Shown here in pieces: positions 33,711 to 44,240 of a stretch of DNA of 64,000 nt. Each line of letters opens with the position of its first letter. The stretch's first letter is position 1. The notes beneath the pieces were generated by a model. It made no database searches. It was not told the DNA's origin and saw only the letters and a list, made by a program, of their open reading frames with translations. The stretch comes from Antedon bifida. Lineage: Eukaryota > Echinodermata > Crinoidea > Comatulida > Antedonidae. The position numbers were made by a program, and so were the translations under genes. The DNA is taken from contig OY727098.1 in NCBI GenBank assembly GCA_963402885.1, positions 13,936,717-14,000,716 on the forward strand. The letters run 5' to 3'.

Positions 33711-33762
33711 ATGAAGTCACCGTGGATCAAATTTCTACTTTTATTAATAACGGCCGGTGGTG
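33711..33762 (+). CDS. LDLR-like gene: signal-peptide exon
   Basis: ATG at 33711 follows a strong acceptor at 33672 and a short leader. The exon codes MKSPWIKFLLLLITAGG, a basic start and a Leu-rich core typical of a secretory signal peptide, and leaves one G before the donor G|GTATGT at 33763. The phase-1 border is what LDL receptor family genes use after the signal exon. Confidence 0.72.
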
Positions 33763-34551
33763 GTATGTAATATCGATTCTACAAAAATAGCAAAACCAGT
33801 ACAGTTTAACTTGCTTTCGTCATTCAATATCACCATGATATCACAGTACCATAGGATGCTGAAATCATAAACGCATTATACCTGTAGATTATTAAGATAA
33901 AAGCAAATGCCTAATGAATCAAATCATTATATGCCTACAATGTGAATAAAATATACTAAACTAACAAACTGAACTAAACTAATGTCTCAGACTAAAAATA
34001 AACAGTTTGTGATATCAGCTACCAAGTGATTGATATTATGTGACAACGAATACGATCATCATAATCATAATTCCATTTTTAATATTTCTGGTATGTGCTT
34101 CACAAAGTATAGAACGTTTATTTCCATAAAGTTTGAAATATTTGCTGTACCCTATTTCTCAATGAAATGATTCTATCAAAGGCTATGTAATTACAATGTA
34201 TGTCCTATACATGCCGCAAGTCTTTAATAAACGTAAATAATTATTACAATGGTTACTCCCAATACCACTTTTACCACCACCACCGGAAATTCTGGCGCAC
34301 GCTCGAAAAAAGTCCTATTTTATTTATTTAGTTGTCTGTTTCTATAGTGTTTTGAGAAATGTCCCTTGGTACAACCAGGCAAGAGTAAAATTGTCTGTTG
34401 GTGCAAAGATCATAATATAAATGTCATGGCAAAAAGGAGTTCACAATAATACATGCAACTTCCTCAAAATTATTCAAATTGAAGTTTACACGAATTTAGA
34501 AATCTATAAAATTATTATTACAATAATTATTGTGAAACTATAATATTTCAG

Positions 34552-34914
34552 GTGTTGCGTATTGTAATTACGATGAATTTGTATGCGTAAATGGTAGGTG
34601 TATATCTGACAGATGGATTTGTGACGGGGAAAACGATTGCGGAGACAACGCGGATGAGTTCTCCTGTCCGCTTGTTACTTGTGATGAAAACGAATTTATG
34701 TGTGATGACACAAGTTGCATTACGCATCGATGGAAGTGCGATGGTGATACAGACTGCCTTGACTCATCCGATGAGTCTGATGAAATATGTATGGTGGAAC
34801 GGAATGGATGTTATGATGACGAATTTACCTGTGATAATACAGAATGCATTGTTAGACATTGGCAATGCGACGGAGAAGATGACTGTACAGACGGATCTGA
34901 TGAATTAAAATGTC
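34552..34914 (+). CDS. LDLR-like gene: exon with three LDL-A repeats
   Basis: Acceptor AATATTTCAG at 34551 and a perfect donor TC|GTAAGT at 34915. The exon is 363 nt, phase 1 at both ends. It codes three class A repeats, each with six cysteines and an acidic calcium/ligand loop: [34 protein letters not shown] and [16 protein letters not shown]. The second has one extra residue pair in its acidic loop. All key acidic residues and cysteines are present, so this exon is intact. In typical family members each repeat is often its own exon; here three are fused without introns. Confidence 0.85.
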
Positions 34915-35589
34915 GTAAGTTGTTTCATTGGTGTCTACGGGATTTATGACGTGAGCTTTCTACAGTCTAGTTAGTTAGACCAGACCGGGGACCAGACACA
35001 CAAAATGATAGGTGTAAGGTGTACCATATTAAAAGCATAAACCAAGATAGTCTAAGAAATAATTAAAAAAATATTTTTTAAATTTTTTTGTTGAATATGT
35101 TATTTTAATGTCACATAATAGTTATTCACTCTCACAAAAAATTGGGTCTGAAAAAAATTGATTTACCTGAGAAAAATGTAATTTAAAGCAAAAAATGGTC
35201 AAATTTTTTTTGGGTAATTTAACTGTTTATTTTGTCTTTTTATAGGTGAAATAATTTTTTCCCCCGTTTTTTTTCTTATGGAAGTGAACAACTTCATTAA
35301 AACTGCAAAATGGCCTATTCAAAGTCTGATTTAAAAAATCTTGATTTTTCATGATTTTGGGGGACAATACATCTTTAATGCAATCTGAGTATATTCAATA
35401 ACTGAAGTCAAGTAATCCTTAAAGTTATAAAATAATATTCAGTGATTCAGTTGTGTCCCACAGTGTTCTAATGTATTCAAGGACCATCTGTGTGCACGTC
35501 CGAGATGGCACGCGAGAAAACGAGCCTATCTCGTATTCAAAATGAACAACACGATGTGATAAGCTACGTGTGCCTTTTCATTTCCGTAG
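34915..35589 (+). other. Intron of LDLR-like gene with a MITE remnant
   Basis: Bounded by GTAAGT and the acceptor ATTTCCGTAG. About 35045..35379 is a diverged TTAA-MITE relative: its right end GGGGGACAATACATCTTTAA is clear, and the left part resembles the fragment at 48987 (TTGTTGAATATG...ATTAATGTCACATAA) rather than copies 1 and 2. The first half of the first EGF domain is not found here. Confidence 0.6.
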
Positions 35590-36218
35590 GTGATTGCTCT
35601 TTGAATCTGGAGGGTGATTATCATTGTCACAACAATTCGTATCCGATTGGTTTTGCGTTAAATATTTCTATTTCTATTCTATTTCTATCAATGTGAAGAC
35701 ATCGATGAATGTAAACAATTGAATTCAAATGTGTGCAGCCAAGAATGCAGAAACACCGTCGGTGGTTATTCTTGTTCTTGTCTGGACGGATATATCCTCG
35801 TAAACAATAACTGCAGAGCTCTTGGGCCTACCGGTACCCCGTTTGTTGTCTTCTCCAACAGGATTGATGTTCGCAAATACATCCCATCACAAAGAGTCTA
35901 CACATTGGTGGCTAATAATCTATCAAGTGCCCTTGCTCTAGATTTGGACATTAACAAGAAGGAAATATACTGGACTGATGTGGTTCAAAAAAAGATCTTT
36001 CGCGCTAAGATTAATATATCGAAACCCGAAGTATTTATTGACATCCAAGATCAAGCAGAAGGTATTAGTATTGACTGGATCTATTGAAATATTTACTGGA
36101 CTAATACAGCAAAGAGGATCATTGAAGTTGCGAGTCTTGACGAACCAAGCAAACGATCCGTTCTAATTTCAAACAATTTGCATATGCCTAGAGACATTTC
36201 AGTTGATCCGAGAGTTGG
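35590..36218 (+). pseudogene. LDLR-like gene: EGF remnant, EGF-B and first YWTD blades, broken
   Basis: The exon opens after ATTTCCGTAG with DCSLNLEGDYHCHN...GFALN, the second half of an EGF. Frame is then lost in a TTTCTAT-rich stretch (35663..35688). It resumes with CEDIDECKQL...CSQECRNTVGGYSCSCL and DGYILVNNNC, a cbEGF-like domain. The propeller follows: LALDLDINKKEIYWTDVVQK, then GISIDWIY, TGA stop (36085..36087), NIYWTNTAKRIIEVASLD and ISVDPRVG. The stop replaces the residue before NIYWT, where relatives have Arg or Lys, so CGA or AGA to TGA is the simplest change. The donor GG|GTAAGT at 36219 is intact, phase 2. Confidence 0.78.
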
Positions 36219-36261
36219 GTAAGTTAAACTATTTGTCAGGGCTTTATACTTCGTGGCGTAT

Positions 36262-36485
36262 AGGCTATTTTTTTATTTCATACGCAACAGCGAGTAACTT
36301 GCCAATTACAAGATGGATAAAGTACCGGTACTTTATAATGTATCGTGCTTATAAACTAAGTCTCATTTTAGGCTTAGGGAGTAGAGTTGAACGAGTAGTA
36401 AGTTAAAGCCTTCGCACTAGGTCAGGATTAAATCTTAGACCTTGAGATTGGAAGGCAAGTACGTTAACCACCAAGCTACAACTCC
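36262..36485 (-). mobile_element. tRNA-derived SINE inside an intron
   Basis: Minus strand from 36485: AGGAGTTGTAGCTTGGTGGT (A box TAGCTTGGTGG), then AAGATTTAATCCTGACC (B-box position), a body with GCCTAAAATGAGACTTAGTT, and the tail GCTGTTGCGTATGAAATAAA. It is homologous along its length to 44241..44426. It fills most of the 289-bp intron between two propeller exons. Confidence 0.75.
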
Positions 36486-36507
36486 TAATATTGTTGATAT
36501 CCTACAG

Positions 36508-36720
36508 GTACATGTTCTGGTCTGATTTGGGAGAAAGAGTTATGATTGAACGAGCAGGAATGAATGGACAGCGGCGACAAACTATTGTTGACACCTCCAT
36601 CACCTGGCCAAATGGGTTGTCCATCGATATAGTGAAAGAGCGTTTGTTCTGGGTCGATGCTAAGCTCTATAGTTGAGTAGTGTGGATTACGATGGTGTGA
36701 ACAGACGCACAATCCTCTTA
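36508..36720 (+). pseudogene. LDLR-like gene: propeller exon with frameshift
   Basis: Acceptor TATCCTACAG at 36507. Joined in phase 2 to the previous exon it gives DPRVG-YMFWSDLGERVMIE, then RAGMNGQRRQTIVDTSITWP, NGLSIDIVKERLFWVDAKLY and S, then a stop at 36674. Shifting frame by one base restores SVDYDGVNRRTILL, so one base has been lost or gained near 36672. The blade motifs YMFWSD and RLFWVD are present. The exon runs directly into a 39-bp-arm palindrome without a donor. Confidence 0.75.
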
Positions 36721-37190
36721 TTTTAAAGGAAATTCACAAAACATAATGAACTGAGTTCATTATCTTTTGTGAATTTCCTTTAAATTAAGAGGACAACTTT
36801 TTTATATTATTTCATTTAAAATTTATTTCTTTTATGCGCGATTTGGACAATTTATGCAATTTTAAATTGTGAGGATTTTCTTGCGTAAATCATTTTCTTT
36901 AACAAAATTAATTAACAGGAAAATAATATAGATGAAGTAGGTATATGAATATGGTTAAATGTTATGCGTGATTTAAAATAGCGCAAAGATTTCGTTGCGC
37001 ATTTGAATTTGAAATGCATATACGAATTTCAATGAGCTTTGATTTTATCAAATACTGAAAATACCATGCGCAATATTGAATTTTGATGCAAGAAAATCGT
37101 CAATAAATTTCAAATTGCATACATTGTTCAAATCGCGCATAACAGAAATAATATAAAATCTAATTAACTCAGTTCATTATGTTTTGTAAA
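36714..37190. mobile_element. Palindrome plus short inverted-repeat element at the broken exon edge
   Basis: 36714..36752 and 36754..36792 form an almost perfect inverted repeat (39-base arms, two mismatches, one central base). The left arm starts with CCTCTTA, still readable as the exon's last codons. At 37165..37190 AACTCAGTTCATTATGTTTT recurs, so TTCACAAAACATAATGAACT (from 36732) and this end look like terminal inverted repeats of a roughly 460-bp AT-rich insert with several GCGC-containing motifs. It probably removed or displaced the remaining propeller blades. Confidence 0.65.
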
Positions 37191-37893
37191 TAACTATAAG
37201 GGACTTAAATTTTAACGGTATAGAAGTTACCATCTCCAGAAGGCAGCGACCACGTGTCAGTCCTGCATACCCGGACATTCGGATTGTGTTTTTTCCCTCA
37301 AAAACAGATTATTTCAGCCTGTACTACAATATATGAAATGCTATATCTTGAAAACATTGTTAGAAAACCCCGTGACTATTTAGAATTAGGTTATCATTTT
37401 TAATAAACGATTTTCGTTGAACAAAAATGATTTGCACATTGTAGAATTTCATTTGCACATTTAACGTCAAAACTGATCGTTTTTACATTTAACGGCGGGA
37501 TGTTTGCACATTATTGGGTTATACATTTTTACAGATTTGCACATTTGAAGATGACATGTCACAAATGTGACTTCTTGCACATTTCACGGCTCAACAGGGG
37601 TATAGTAAGTCAATTTTAATAGAAATTGAAATTCGAGCTGAACTACAGAATTGGTTTTTAATAGATAAACTTGGCAAATACAATTATTAATTGAGATCTA
37701 TCGATTCTAGCACTAGGCCTACAATATCAATACTTACATATTTGTGTTAAAAGATAATTTGAACGATCTAATACAATCAAATACCCCGAATTTGGAAATT
37801 CTTATGAAGGCCTAAATTATTCCTCCGATTTACAAGAACATCCATTTATTCATAACAATAATAAATGAATAATATAAAATCTAATATTATTAG
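37191..37893 (+). other. Intronic stretch with repeated TTTGCACATTT motif
   Basis: Between 37428 and 37590 variants of TTTGCACATT occur five times, plus a TTTTTACATTTAACGG variant, several followed by AACG or ACGG. No exon for the missing propeller blades was found here. Confidence 0.5.
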
Positions 37894-38106
37894 GAATTGT
37901 GAATCACTGTGAAGGTCTAAATGGTGGATGCTCTGATCTATGCGTAGCTGCTCCAAGACTTAGAAATCCCTACCATGCTAAATACTATTGCCTTTGTCCC
38001 AACAACTCATCACTATTTCCAGACGGACTAACATGCTATGAATCAAAAAAAAATCCACCAACACAAACTCATAATCAAACGGTTGATTCATATACGATAA
38101 CAACAG
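37894..38106 (+). CDS. LDLR-like gene: post-propeller EGF and Thr-rich exon
   Basis: Acceptor TAATATTATTAG at 37893 and donor CAACAG|GTAAAT at 38107; 213 nt, phase 1 at both ends. It reads NHCEGLNGGCSDLCVAAPRL, then RNPYHAKYYCLCPNNSS...PDGLTCYE. The CVAAPRLRNPYHAKYYCLCP spacing matches EGF-C of LDLR/VLDLR rather than LRP1. The tail PPTQTHNQTVDSYTITT resembles the start of the O-glycosylated stalk. A transmembrane exon should follow but is not recognised. Confidence 0.75.
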
Positions 38107-38478
38107 GTAAATATAATGTTGCTTAATGTGTATATAAATTTAATTATTTTAATTTTGAATAAGTCAGATCATAAGGAGGATTTACTTTATTGAATATTAT
38201 CGTGAAACTTCATCAATAACCAATAATTAAAATTAGGATAAGAAGATAGAAAACACATTCACAGGATTAATTAGATCAAGAGATTGGTTACTTCATATTA
38301 TTTCCTGAAAAATTTCAAATCATATGGAAAATGAATAAATATACAAAAATAATGAACATATTAATAATAAAAGCAAGAAAAGAAATATAAGTGGAAAAGG
38401 GACGGCACAGCAAGCAAGCTTTACACATAATATAAACATTGTGAATATAAAATGAGTAGAACAATATTTGCTTAAGTT
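38107..38478. other. AT-rich stretch after the last LDLR-like exon
   Basis: Donor GTAAAT at 38107, then AT-rich DNA. No transmembrane or NPxY-coding exon seen. Hydrophobic open frames on the minus strand (38320..38565) look like a by-product of base composition. Confidence 0.4.
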
Positions 38479-38602
38479 CTGTCTACACACTATCAAACTA
38501 GTTTGACATAAAAAGTGTGATGTGCTGATATGGCATGTCATCGTGTCCTTATATGGGCACATCACATACTTTTTTTATCACATAAAGTTATAGTGTAGAC
38601 AA
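38479..38602. mobile_element. Short inverted-repeat MITE (about 125 bp)
   Basis: CTGTCTACACACTATCAAAC at the left and AAAGTTATAGTGTAGACA at the right are imperfect inverted repeats that extend inward through AAAGTGTGATGTGC / GGGCACATCACATACTTTTT. A partial relative lies at 44457..44534 (GGGCACATCACATTTTTTGT, AACATAAAGTTTGATA). Confidence 0.7.
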
Positions 38603-41600
38603 CAAATGTAGAATCTCATTAACCGTGAATCAAAAGTGGAAATAAGCAAGAACGTAATCACGAGCACTAAAAAAAATATAATTAGTCAGTTTGTGTTATT
38701 TTCTTATGCATTTTATATTATTTTAGTTTTTTTAGTAAAATAGCCTCTCATTTACTGTGACATTATTTAAAACGATTTTTAATTTTGATAATAATCATGC
38801 TAATTAATGAAGCTTCATAGGCCTATAATATACACATTTCTTTTCTGTCAAGAGATCCTTCGTCAGGGAATAAAATTAAATTGACGATCTGGTGCATACC
38901 ACACAATCAGTCTAGCGCCATCTCAAGGTTTGTGGTGAAAAAGTATATTCGTAACAGATACATGAAATCAAACACGAACAAGCAACCTAATGACCACCTT
39001 GTCACTTTCAATGCCTATCAATACCCGTCATCATTTCATACAGTGTTTATTCAACTCGTTCTCCTTCCTCAACCTCTCGACTGGAGACGGACACAAAATG
39101 TCAGAATCGGTTTCTTTCTGATGGGTAAACTATGCAATCTTTTTGTCGAACAATTTCCTAATTCGCAGCAAAACATGCAATTGTATAATTGAAGCAGGCA
39201 AATTGATCACCGGAATTTGACCCGATTCGGAATCGTCAAACCAATCATGCTCACTTATTTCGACGTATCCACCTTTTAGAGCAAACTATTCTGCCAATCC
39301 GGAATGTGAAAGATTAATTTACACGACGAACTGACATTTAGAATGTTCTCACATTAGTACCATAAAATGGAAAGTGACAAGATTGTTGTTTCATATGGGA
39401 AACGTATGATTGAAAACAAACTACCATCGAATATATAATTGAACTATTAACAACTTTTAACCTTTTCATCGATTTTAAATTAATTTCTAAAAAGACATAC
39501 TGAGATATAAGTTGATTGACTGTTTAATTGATACAATATGAGTTTGAATAGCTTGAGTCCATCTTAAAAATGACTGCCATTTCATACTGTAATTTACCTA
39601 GCTATTTCATCATTTTCTTAGTTATACGTAATTATCCTTATTGTGGTACTGTATATACTGACTGGGAAAAAATTCAATAAACGAACTATAACTTAAGAAC
39701 ATTTAACATAGACACACACTTGCTAAGGATGCGCCTCCTCCGGATCTTCCACTGTAAATCTGATTGCGGTTTTTGTTGCTGGTTTAAGACGTAATACAAT
39801 AGGCCTACTCAGACATTTCACTGATATCGATATTATTTCCTATCAATATATAATTCAATTAGGCCCTAATATCAATATTAATTAATAATACCTTACAGAT
39901 ATTACATTATTATATTACATTACTACCGTAAGTTTACTGAATATCAGTAAAGTATTCGTTAGTTTAATTTCGATAAAAACATAATCGTCAATTAAAAGAT
40001 AATATTATTACAGAACGAATTCTCAACTCATTAATGGGTATTGTTTGAATGTTTTGTTTCTTTACATTTTTAGTGTTGCTATAATTCCTGTTATTATTTA
40101 AAAATTGCAATTATATTATAGCGTTGTAATGCTACCATATGCTTGAAATTAATTATAAATTAATTATGTTCGTTTCACATAATTTGGTGTGGTAAACTTG
40201 TTTCCAATAAATACCAGTCATATGTCATCATCATCATCTTAAACGCAGTCGTCGTTAGACATTGCGCGTCTTACTTGTGTTTGCTACTCTGTACGTTTTT
40301 GAGTATAGGTCCACATGTGAAAAGTTCTGTTTCCTTTTTTATGTTTGCCATCTATGTTGTTTTCGGTCTTCCTTTTGTTCTTTTGGTCTTTCGCTGAGCC
40401 TGAGTGTGATCTTAGCTTGTTTGTTTCATTTTAATCGGAGCATGACCATACCATGTCAGCCTTCTTTTCTTTACATCCTTTCTCCACTTATACAAATCTT
40501 CATTTTATTCTCTTCAGGAATTCCAGGTATAATCTACTTCAAACAGGATGATCATTTACTGCAGTCCCTTTTAGGGATGTAATATTTGCTTAGGAAGCTC
40601 TAAATATTTCGGGAAATCGGCCGAACCTGAAAACATTTCCAGAAAGCTATTTCTTAGCTTATAAGATTGTCGGCCTAACCACATAAAGCAGATTAAGATG
40701 TTACCACTGTTTTCCACTCTCAAAATAATGAAACCATAATAATGTAAGATTGTGTATAGAAATAAATAAATTAATAGTAAAAATGATGAGCACTGCCAGT
40801 CATCGAATATGAATGACATTCTTCTTATTTCTTTCTTTGTTTGCAGCGCATTCATCATACACATTCATAAACATACTTATAAATAAGCATAGCAGTCGCT
40901 AGATGTTTCCAGGCTACTTAATACTGGGTATCGCAAGAAGAATAGGCCTAAGCATCAGCACAAACATTTGATTTTAACTATAAATTTTGAATATAAAATA
41001 TTCTAATTATTTAATTGCCAAAGTTATTTGTAACAAAATGACATAATTAATCAAACGTGTCTTTATTCGTTAAACACGTACTGCACTCTCAGTCAAAATA
41101 AAAGATTTAGATAACGTAGTTAGAATATTACCTCTTTTTATTTCAAAAATAATTATCATGTACATGTTAGAACAATTGTATATACGGCACTTCTGTTAAG
41201 TGGTTTTAACTCATTCATTCTGATTTCAGTATGTGTTCACACCTGCAATTATGATTCATATTAACGTGTGTTTATACTAAGTTATTCGAATAAAAAAAGG
41301 TCAATGTATACGGAAATGTATAAAAGTGTCTGTTAGCTATTTACTTAATGGTTCTAGTGTCAAACCTTAGTAGAAACGTAAACAGCCGAGAACAAACAGA
41401 ACAAAACCGCTTGGGATTCTTGAGCAACTAGGAGGTGCAAACTTGTGTTCAAAACAGGTCTCTTCTTTCCGTTTTGGTGTCCCTGCGGGGGTACGTTAGG
41501 ACAAAGCCCAATTTGTTAGTTTTCAGTTTTGGTTAGGACTAACTTGTCACTCATTCGATGCGGTAACGCTTGTAGCTACTGTAAAAATATCGGTTAACTT

Positions 41601-42245
41601 AATTGCGCTCCATACCCTAACAGTACAGTATTAATTTTTAATGAGGAAGTATTGAATCCATAGTAATGTATTAAGACTAATAGGCCTACCGAAATTAACA
41701 AGACAAAAAGTAGACCTATCTGTAATATTCTGAACCCTCGTTACTGTCCTTTCGTATATACCGATGTAAAAAAACAGAAACAAGCTAGCCTAAACACAGC
41801 TGAAACAAAGGTAGTTTGTTTACAATATAAAACCTTTTAATTCAGCTAATAATCACTTATTTTTTGTAAACAGGTAACTGGTGTTCACTGGTAATAACTG
41901 CGGCAAAGTAGGCTACCGATATAGGCCTACACAATTACCGTGAAAACATTGTATGTTATTTTTTTGCTAAGGCTACCAAAAAGAATAAGATTAAAAGACT
42001 GATGTGAATTATATTTTCATTTATAAAAATGTAAGCATTAATTTAAGAATATCGATATACTATTGGAAACTTAACGAATGAACTGTAATTCGTTCATCGT
42101 ACACACAATTAAAATAGGCTTAGGCCTACTTGAACATTAACGTACAGGCTCTAAACATTGTGATGAGTGCACCTCACAAGTTCATTTGGAATATGCACAT
42201 AATGCTATAGAAACAAATATCTTTAACACATTTAGAATAGCTTTA
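38603..42245. other. 3.6 kb with no supported gene
   Basis: Two unrecognised open frames are noted. 38881..39192 (plus, 103 codons) has no family I can name. At 40520 a very strong acceptor (ATTTTATTCTCTTCAG) is followed in phase 1 by GIPGIIYFKQDDHLLQSLLGM and a stop. The latter would join in frame to the exon at 37894..38106 and could be an alternative terminal exon, but it shows no transmembrane segment. The remainder is AT-rich with TAGGCCTA palindromes. Confidence 0.35.
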
Positions 42246-42426
42246 AGCCTGTTTTCCTGTCGACGTTAGTCGACGCTATCGTTAACAATAATCGGCGATC
42301 TTCTATACGTAAACATTGAGATGTTAACGATTTACAGGAAAAGGTACTCGCTATCGTTATCATTTCAACTTGATCGTTAACGATCAACGACGATAGCGTC
42401 GAATAACGTCGACAGGAAAACAGGCT
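42246..42426. mobile_element. Harbinger-like MITE with long inverted ends and TTA duplication
   Basis: The 181-bp element starts AGCCTGTTTTCCTGTCGACG. The first 35 or so bases are mirrored at the right end with a single mismatch (TTAG versus TTAT before TCGACGCTATCGT). TTA flanks both sides (42243..42245 and 42427..42429), the 3-bp duplication expected for PIF/Harbinger. Only about 100 bp lie between the arms, so it folds as a near-complete hairpin. Confidence 0.8.
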
Positions 42427-42555
42427 TTACTTGTGTAACAACACTGTATAACATTTAACAAATAACGAATGTATTTTAATTCGTTCAACATACACTACAA
42501 TTAACACCAGTTTTAACCAAATTAAAGGATAGGCCTATATAGTCATATTCATTCA

Positions 42556-42740
42556 TTAATTTTCTTTATTTCGGATAGTACATCTATATACAAAACCTAC
42601 AAAAAATGAGAATAAAAAATCACCAGGAAATTAACAGTAGCATCTTCCACAAAAACAACCTAAAATGTCCTAAAATTTACACCAATGCTGATGCAGGTTG
42701 GATGGTGGAAGTACATTTACTATGGTTTTAATTAGACTAT
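42556..42740 (-). mobile_element. SINE tail fragment, minus strand
   Basis: TCTTTATTTCGGATAGTACA ... AAAATCACCAGGAAATTAAC matches 9022..9115 of the SINE at 9020..9345. The head with the A and B boxes is not found to the right, so this is a 5'-truncated copy or the parent LINE tail. Confidence 0.55.
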
Positions 42741-43569
42741 TACAACTGTCATGATTATGTAGTTAAAATAAAAAATAAAAAAACACCAATGTATTATTAC
42801 AGTTTCTTCTATTTAAACAAATCTGTTGGCACTTGACCTGTAAAATGTATAATAGGTCCAAAATACACTACAGGCAGGAAGCCACTAGGCAAACGAGTGT
42901 TCCCATGGGCCTCTGTCCCTACACACACTCATGGAAACACGTGTAACGTATGATGAAGCCACTAATTGTATTCAAAAGTTAGATATCTGGGTTGCTTAAA
43001 CATTATTTCTTAAGGCTTTAGAAGTGTATTTACAGAAGCGGATGATTAGGAAGCCAGAATGCTTAAATTTGATACACATACAAACTCTCCAGTGTGCCAA
43101 TTGGTTTGCTCTACCTTTTGTTACAAAATCATTCCTGACGTATGTTTTTAGCAAACTTCGACAGCAAACAACAAGAAATCAACAAGTGAATAACCTTATT
43201 AAATTTTATGTTTAAAAAGTATTTATAAATAGACTACTGTACATGAAATAAGTTAATGTTTACCGGTATTAATGTAGTTAAGCCTTGCTGTATTCTTGCT
43301 GTCATGGCTTACTTCGTCATCAGCAGCAACTTATGCTAGTGGCGTTAAACTCTTCCGAATTATTTTGATGTCTAAACCATTAAAATAATGTCATTATTTT
43401 GATCGAAATAGACTAAAGTGGTACTAATTGTTCCGTAGGCTACTAGACCTACCAATTGTTTCGTACTCGAGAACCTTGTTAGATGAGTTGCACAGTTACC
43501 TCACTGTTCATTTTTAATATCATGCATATTGCTACCAAGAAGTGTGTTGATTTGTTAACACTATAGGCC
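42741..43569. other. AT-rich spacer, no gene seen
   Basis: An open frame at 43024..43215 is unrecognised. No repeat boundary supported. Confidence 0.35.
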
Positions 43570-43775
43570 TATTTTACAAACACAATTATAAACAGTTATT
43601 TAGTTTTATTTACTACTCTCAGTAGGCCTATTTTTAACTATGTTTATGATATTTTAATTATCATGTTAAGTTTGTATTTAATTGTGCTTTTTATTTTGTT
43701 GTAGGCCTACTGTTAGTTACCCACATTGACAAACCAAGTGTTTGGCGAAATAAATTAATTGAATTGAATTTAGTA
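43570..43775 (+). mobile_element. Probable LINE 3' UTR fragment
   Basis: Ends CAAGTGTTTGGCGAAATAAA followed by TTAATTGAATTGAATTT, the TGAAT-repeat end seen in the LINE tails near 13590 and (inverted) 11714. No coding part is attached. Confidence 0.42.
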
Positions 43776-44240
43776 TAGTGATTAAGAAGTGTTCATAAAT
43801 TAATTTAATTAAATTAATTGCATACAATCAAACCTATTTTTATTTTAAATGTATACCCTGATTAGCCTGTTTTTTTTAAAGCTTTGTTGTTGAATCGAAA
43901 TGGACAATGAATAGGTAATTGAACAGTTTATCGGTACATTGTTAAATAATCGTTTTGAAACCAAATTATCATAGTACATTATTCATAACGAATAGTTTTA
44001 TTTAATTTTCAAAAACATCAAAATTAGAACGAGTCTAAGTAGGCCTTGTGAAAATTAATAAATATTGAATTTTTATTTTTGAACTTTATCCACTGTTACC
44101 TGGTACGAAATGCAATCATCAAAGCTGTCATGCCGTTCAATTAAAGCTTTCTCCATTTACATACATTAAACTTGTATTGGTTCTACTGAAAACGTAACAT
44201 TATGGGCGAATCATTTATATGTCAACGTATAGACTATATG

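Larger units (their letters stand above)
33673..38106 (+). pseudogene. LDLR/VLDLR-type receptor gene, fragmentary and probably decayed
   Basis: Five exons are visible: signal peptide (33711..33762), three LDL-A repeats (34552..34914), EGF remnant plus EGF plus propeller start (35590..36218), two further YWTD-type blades (36508..about 36720), and the post-propeller EGF with Thr-rich tail (37894..38106). The order matches LDL receptor, VLDLR and LRP8, which bind lipoproteins or reelin-like ligands at the cell surface. Against function: a frameshift near 35660..35690, TGA at 36085, a frameshift near 36673, no exon for the last propeller blades, no transmembrane or NPxY exon found, and only three LDL-A repeats. 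Splice sites are otherwise excellent. Assembly error in some places cannot be excluded. Confidence 0.72.

Noticed and set aside
34591-34908. 105-codon frame overlapping the LDL-A exon
   Set aside because: Out-of-frame shadow; the LDL-A frame has all cysteines and acidic motifs and matching splice phases.
36085-36087. TGA as a selenocysteine codon
   Set aside because: The position is Arg/Lys in relatives, and the gene has other disruptions; a plain nonsense mutation is simpler.
38320-38565. Hydrophobic minus-strand frame that looked like a transmembrane segment
   Set aside because: It is on the wrong strand for the LDLR-like gene and overlaps the 125-bp MITE; AT-rich DNA yields Leu/Phe/Ile-rich frames easily.
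38881-39192. 103-codon plus-strand open frame after the LDLR-like gene
   Set aside because: No family resemblance, no transmembrane or NPxY motif, and no acceptor in the needed phase.
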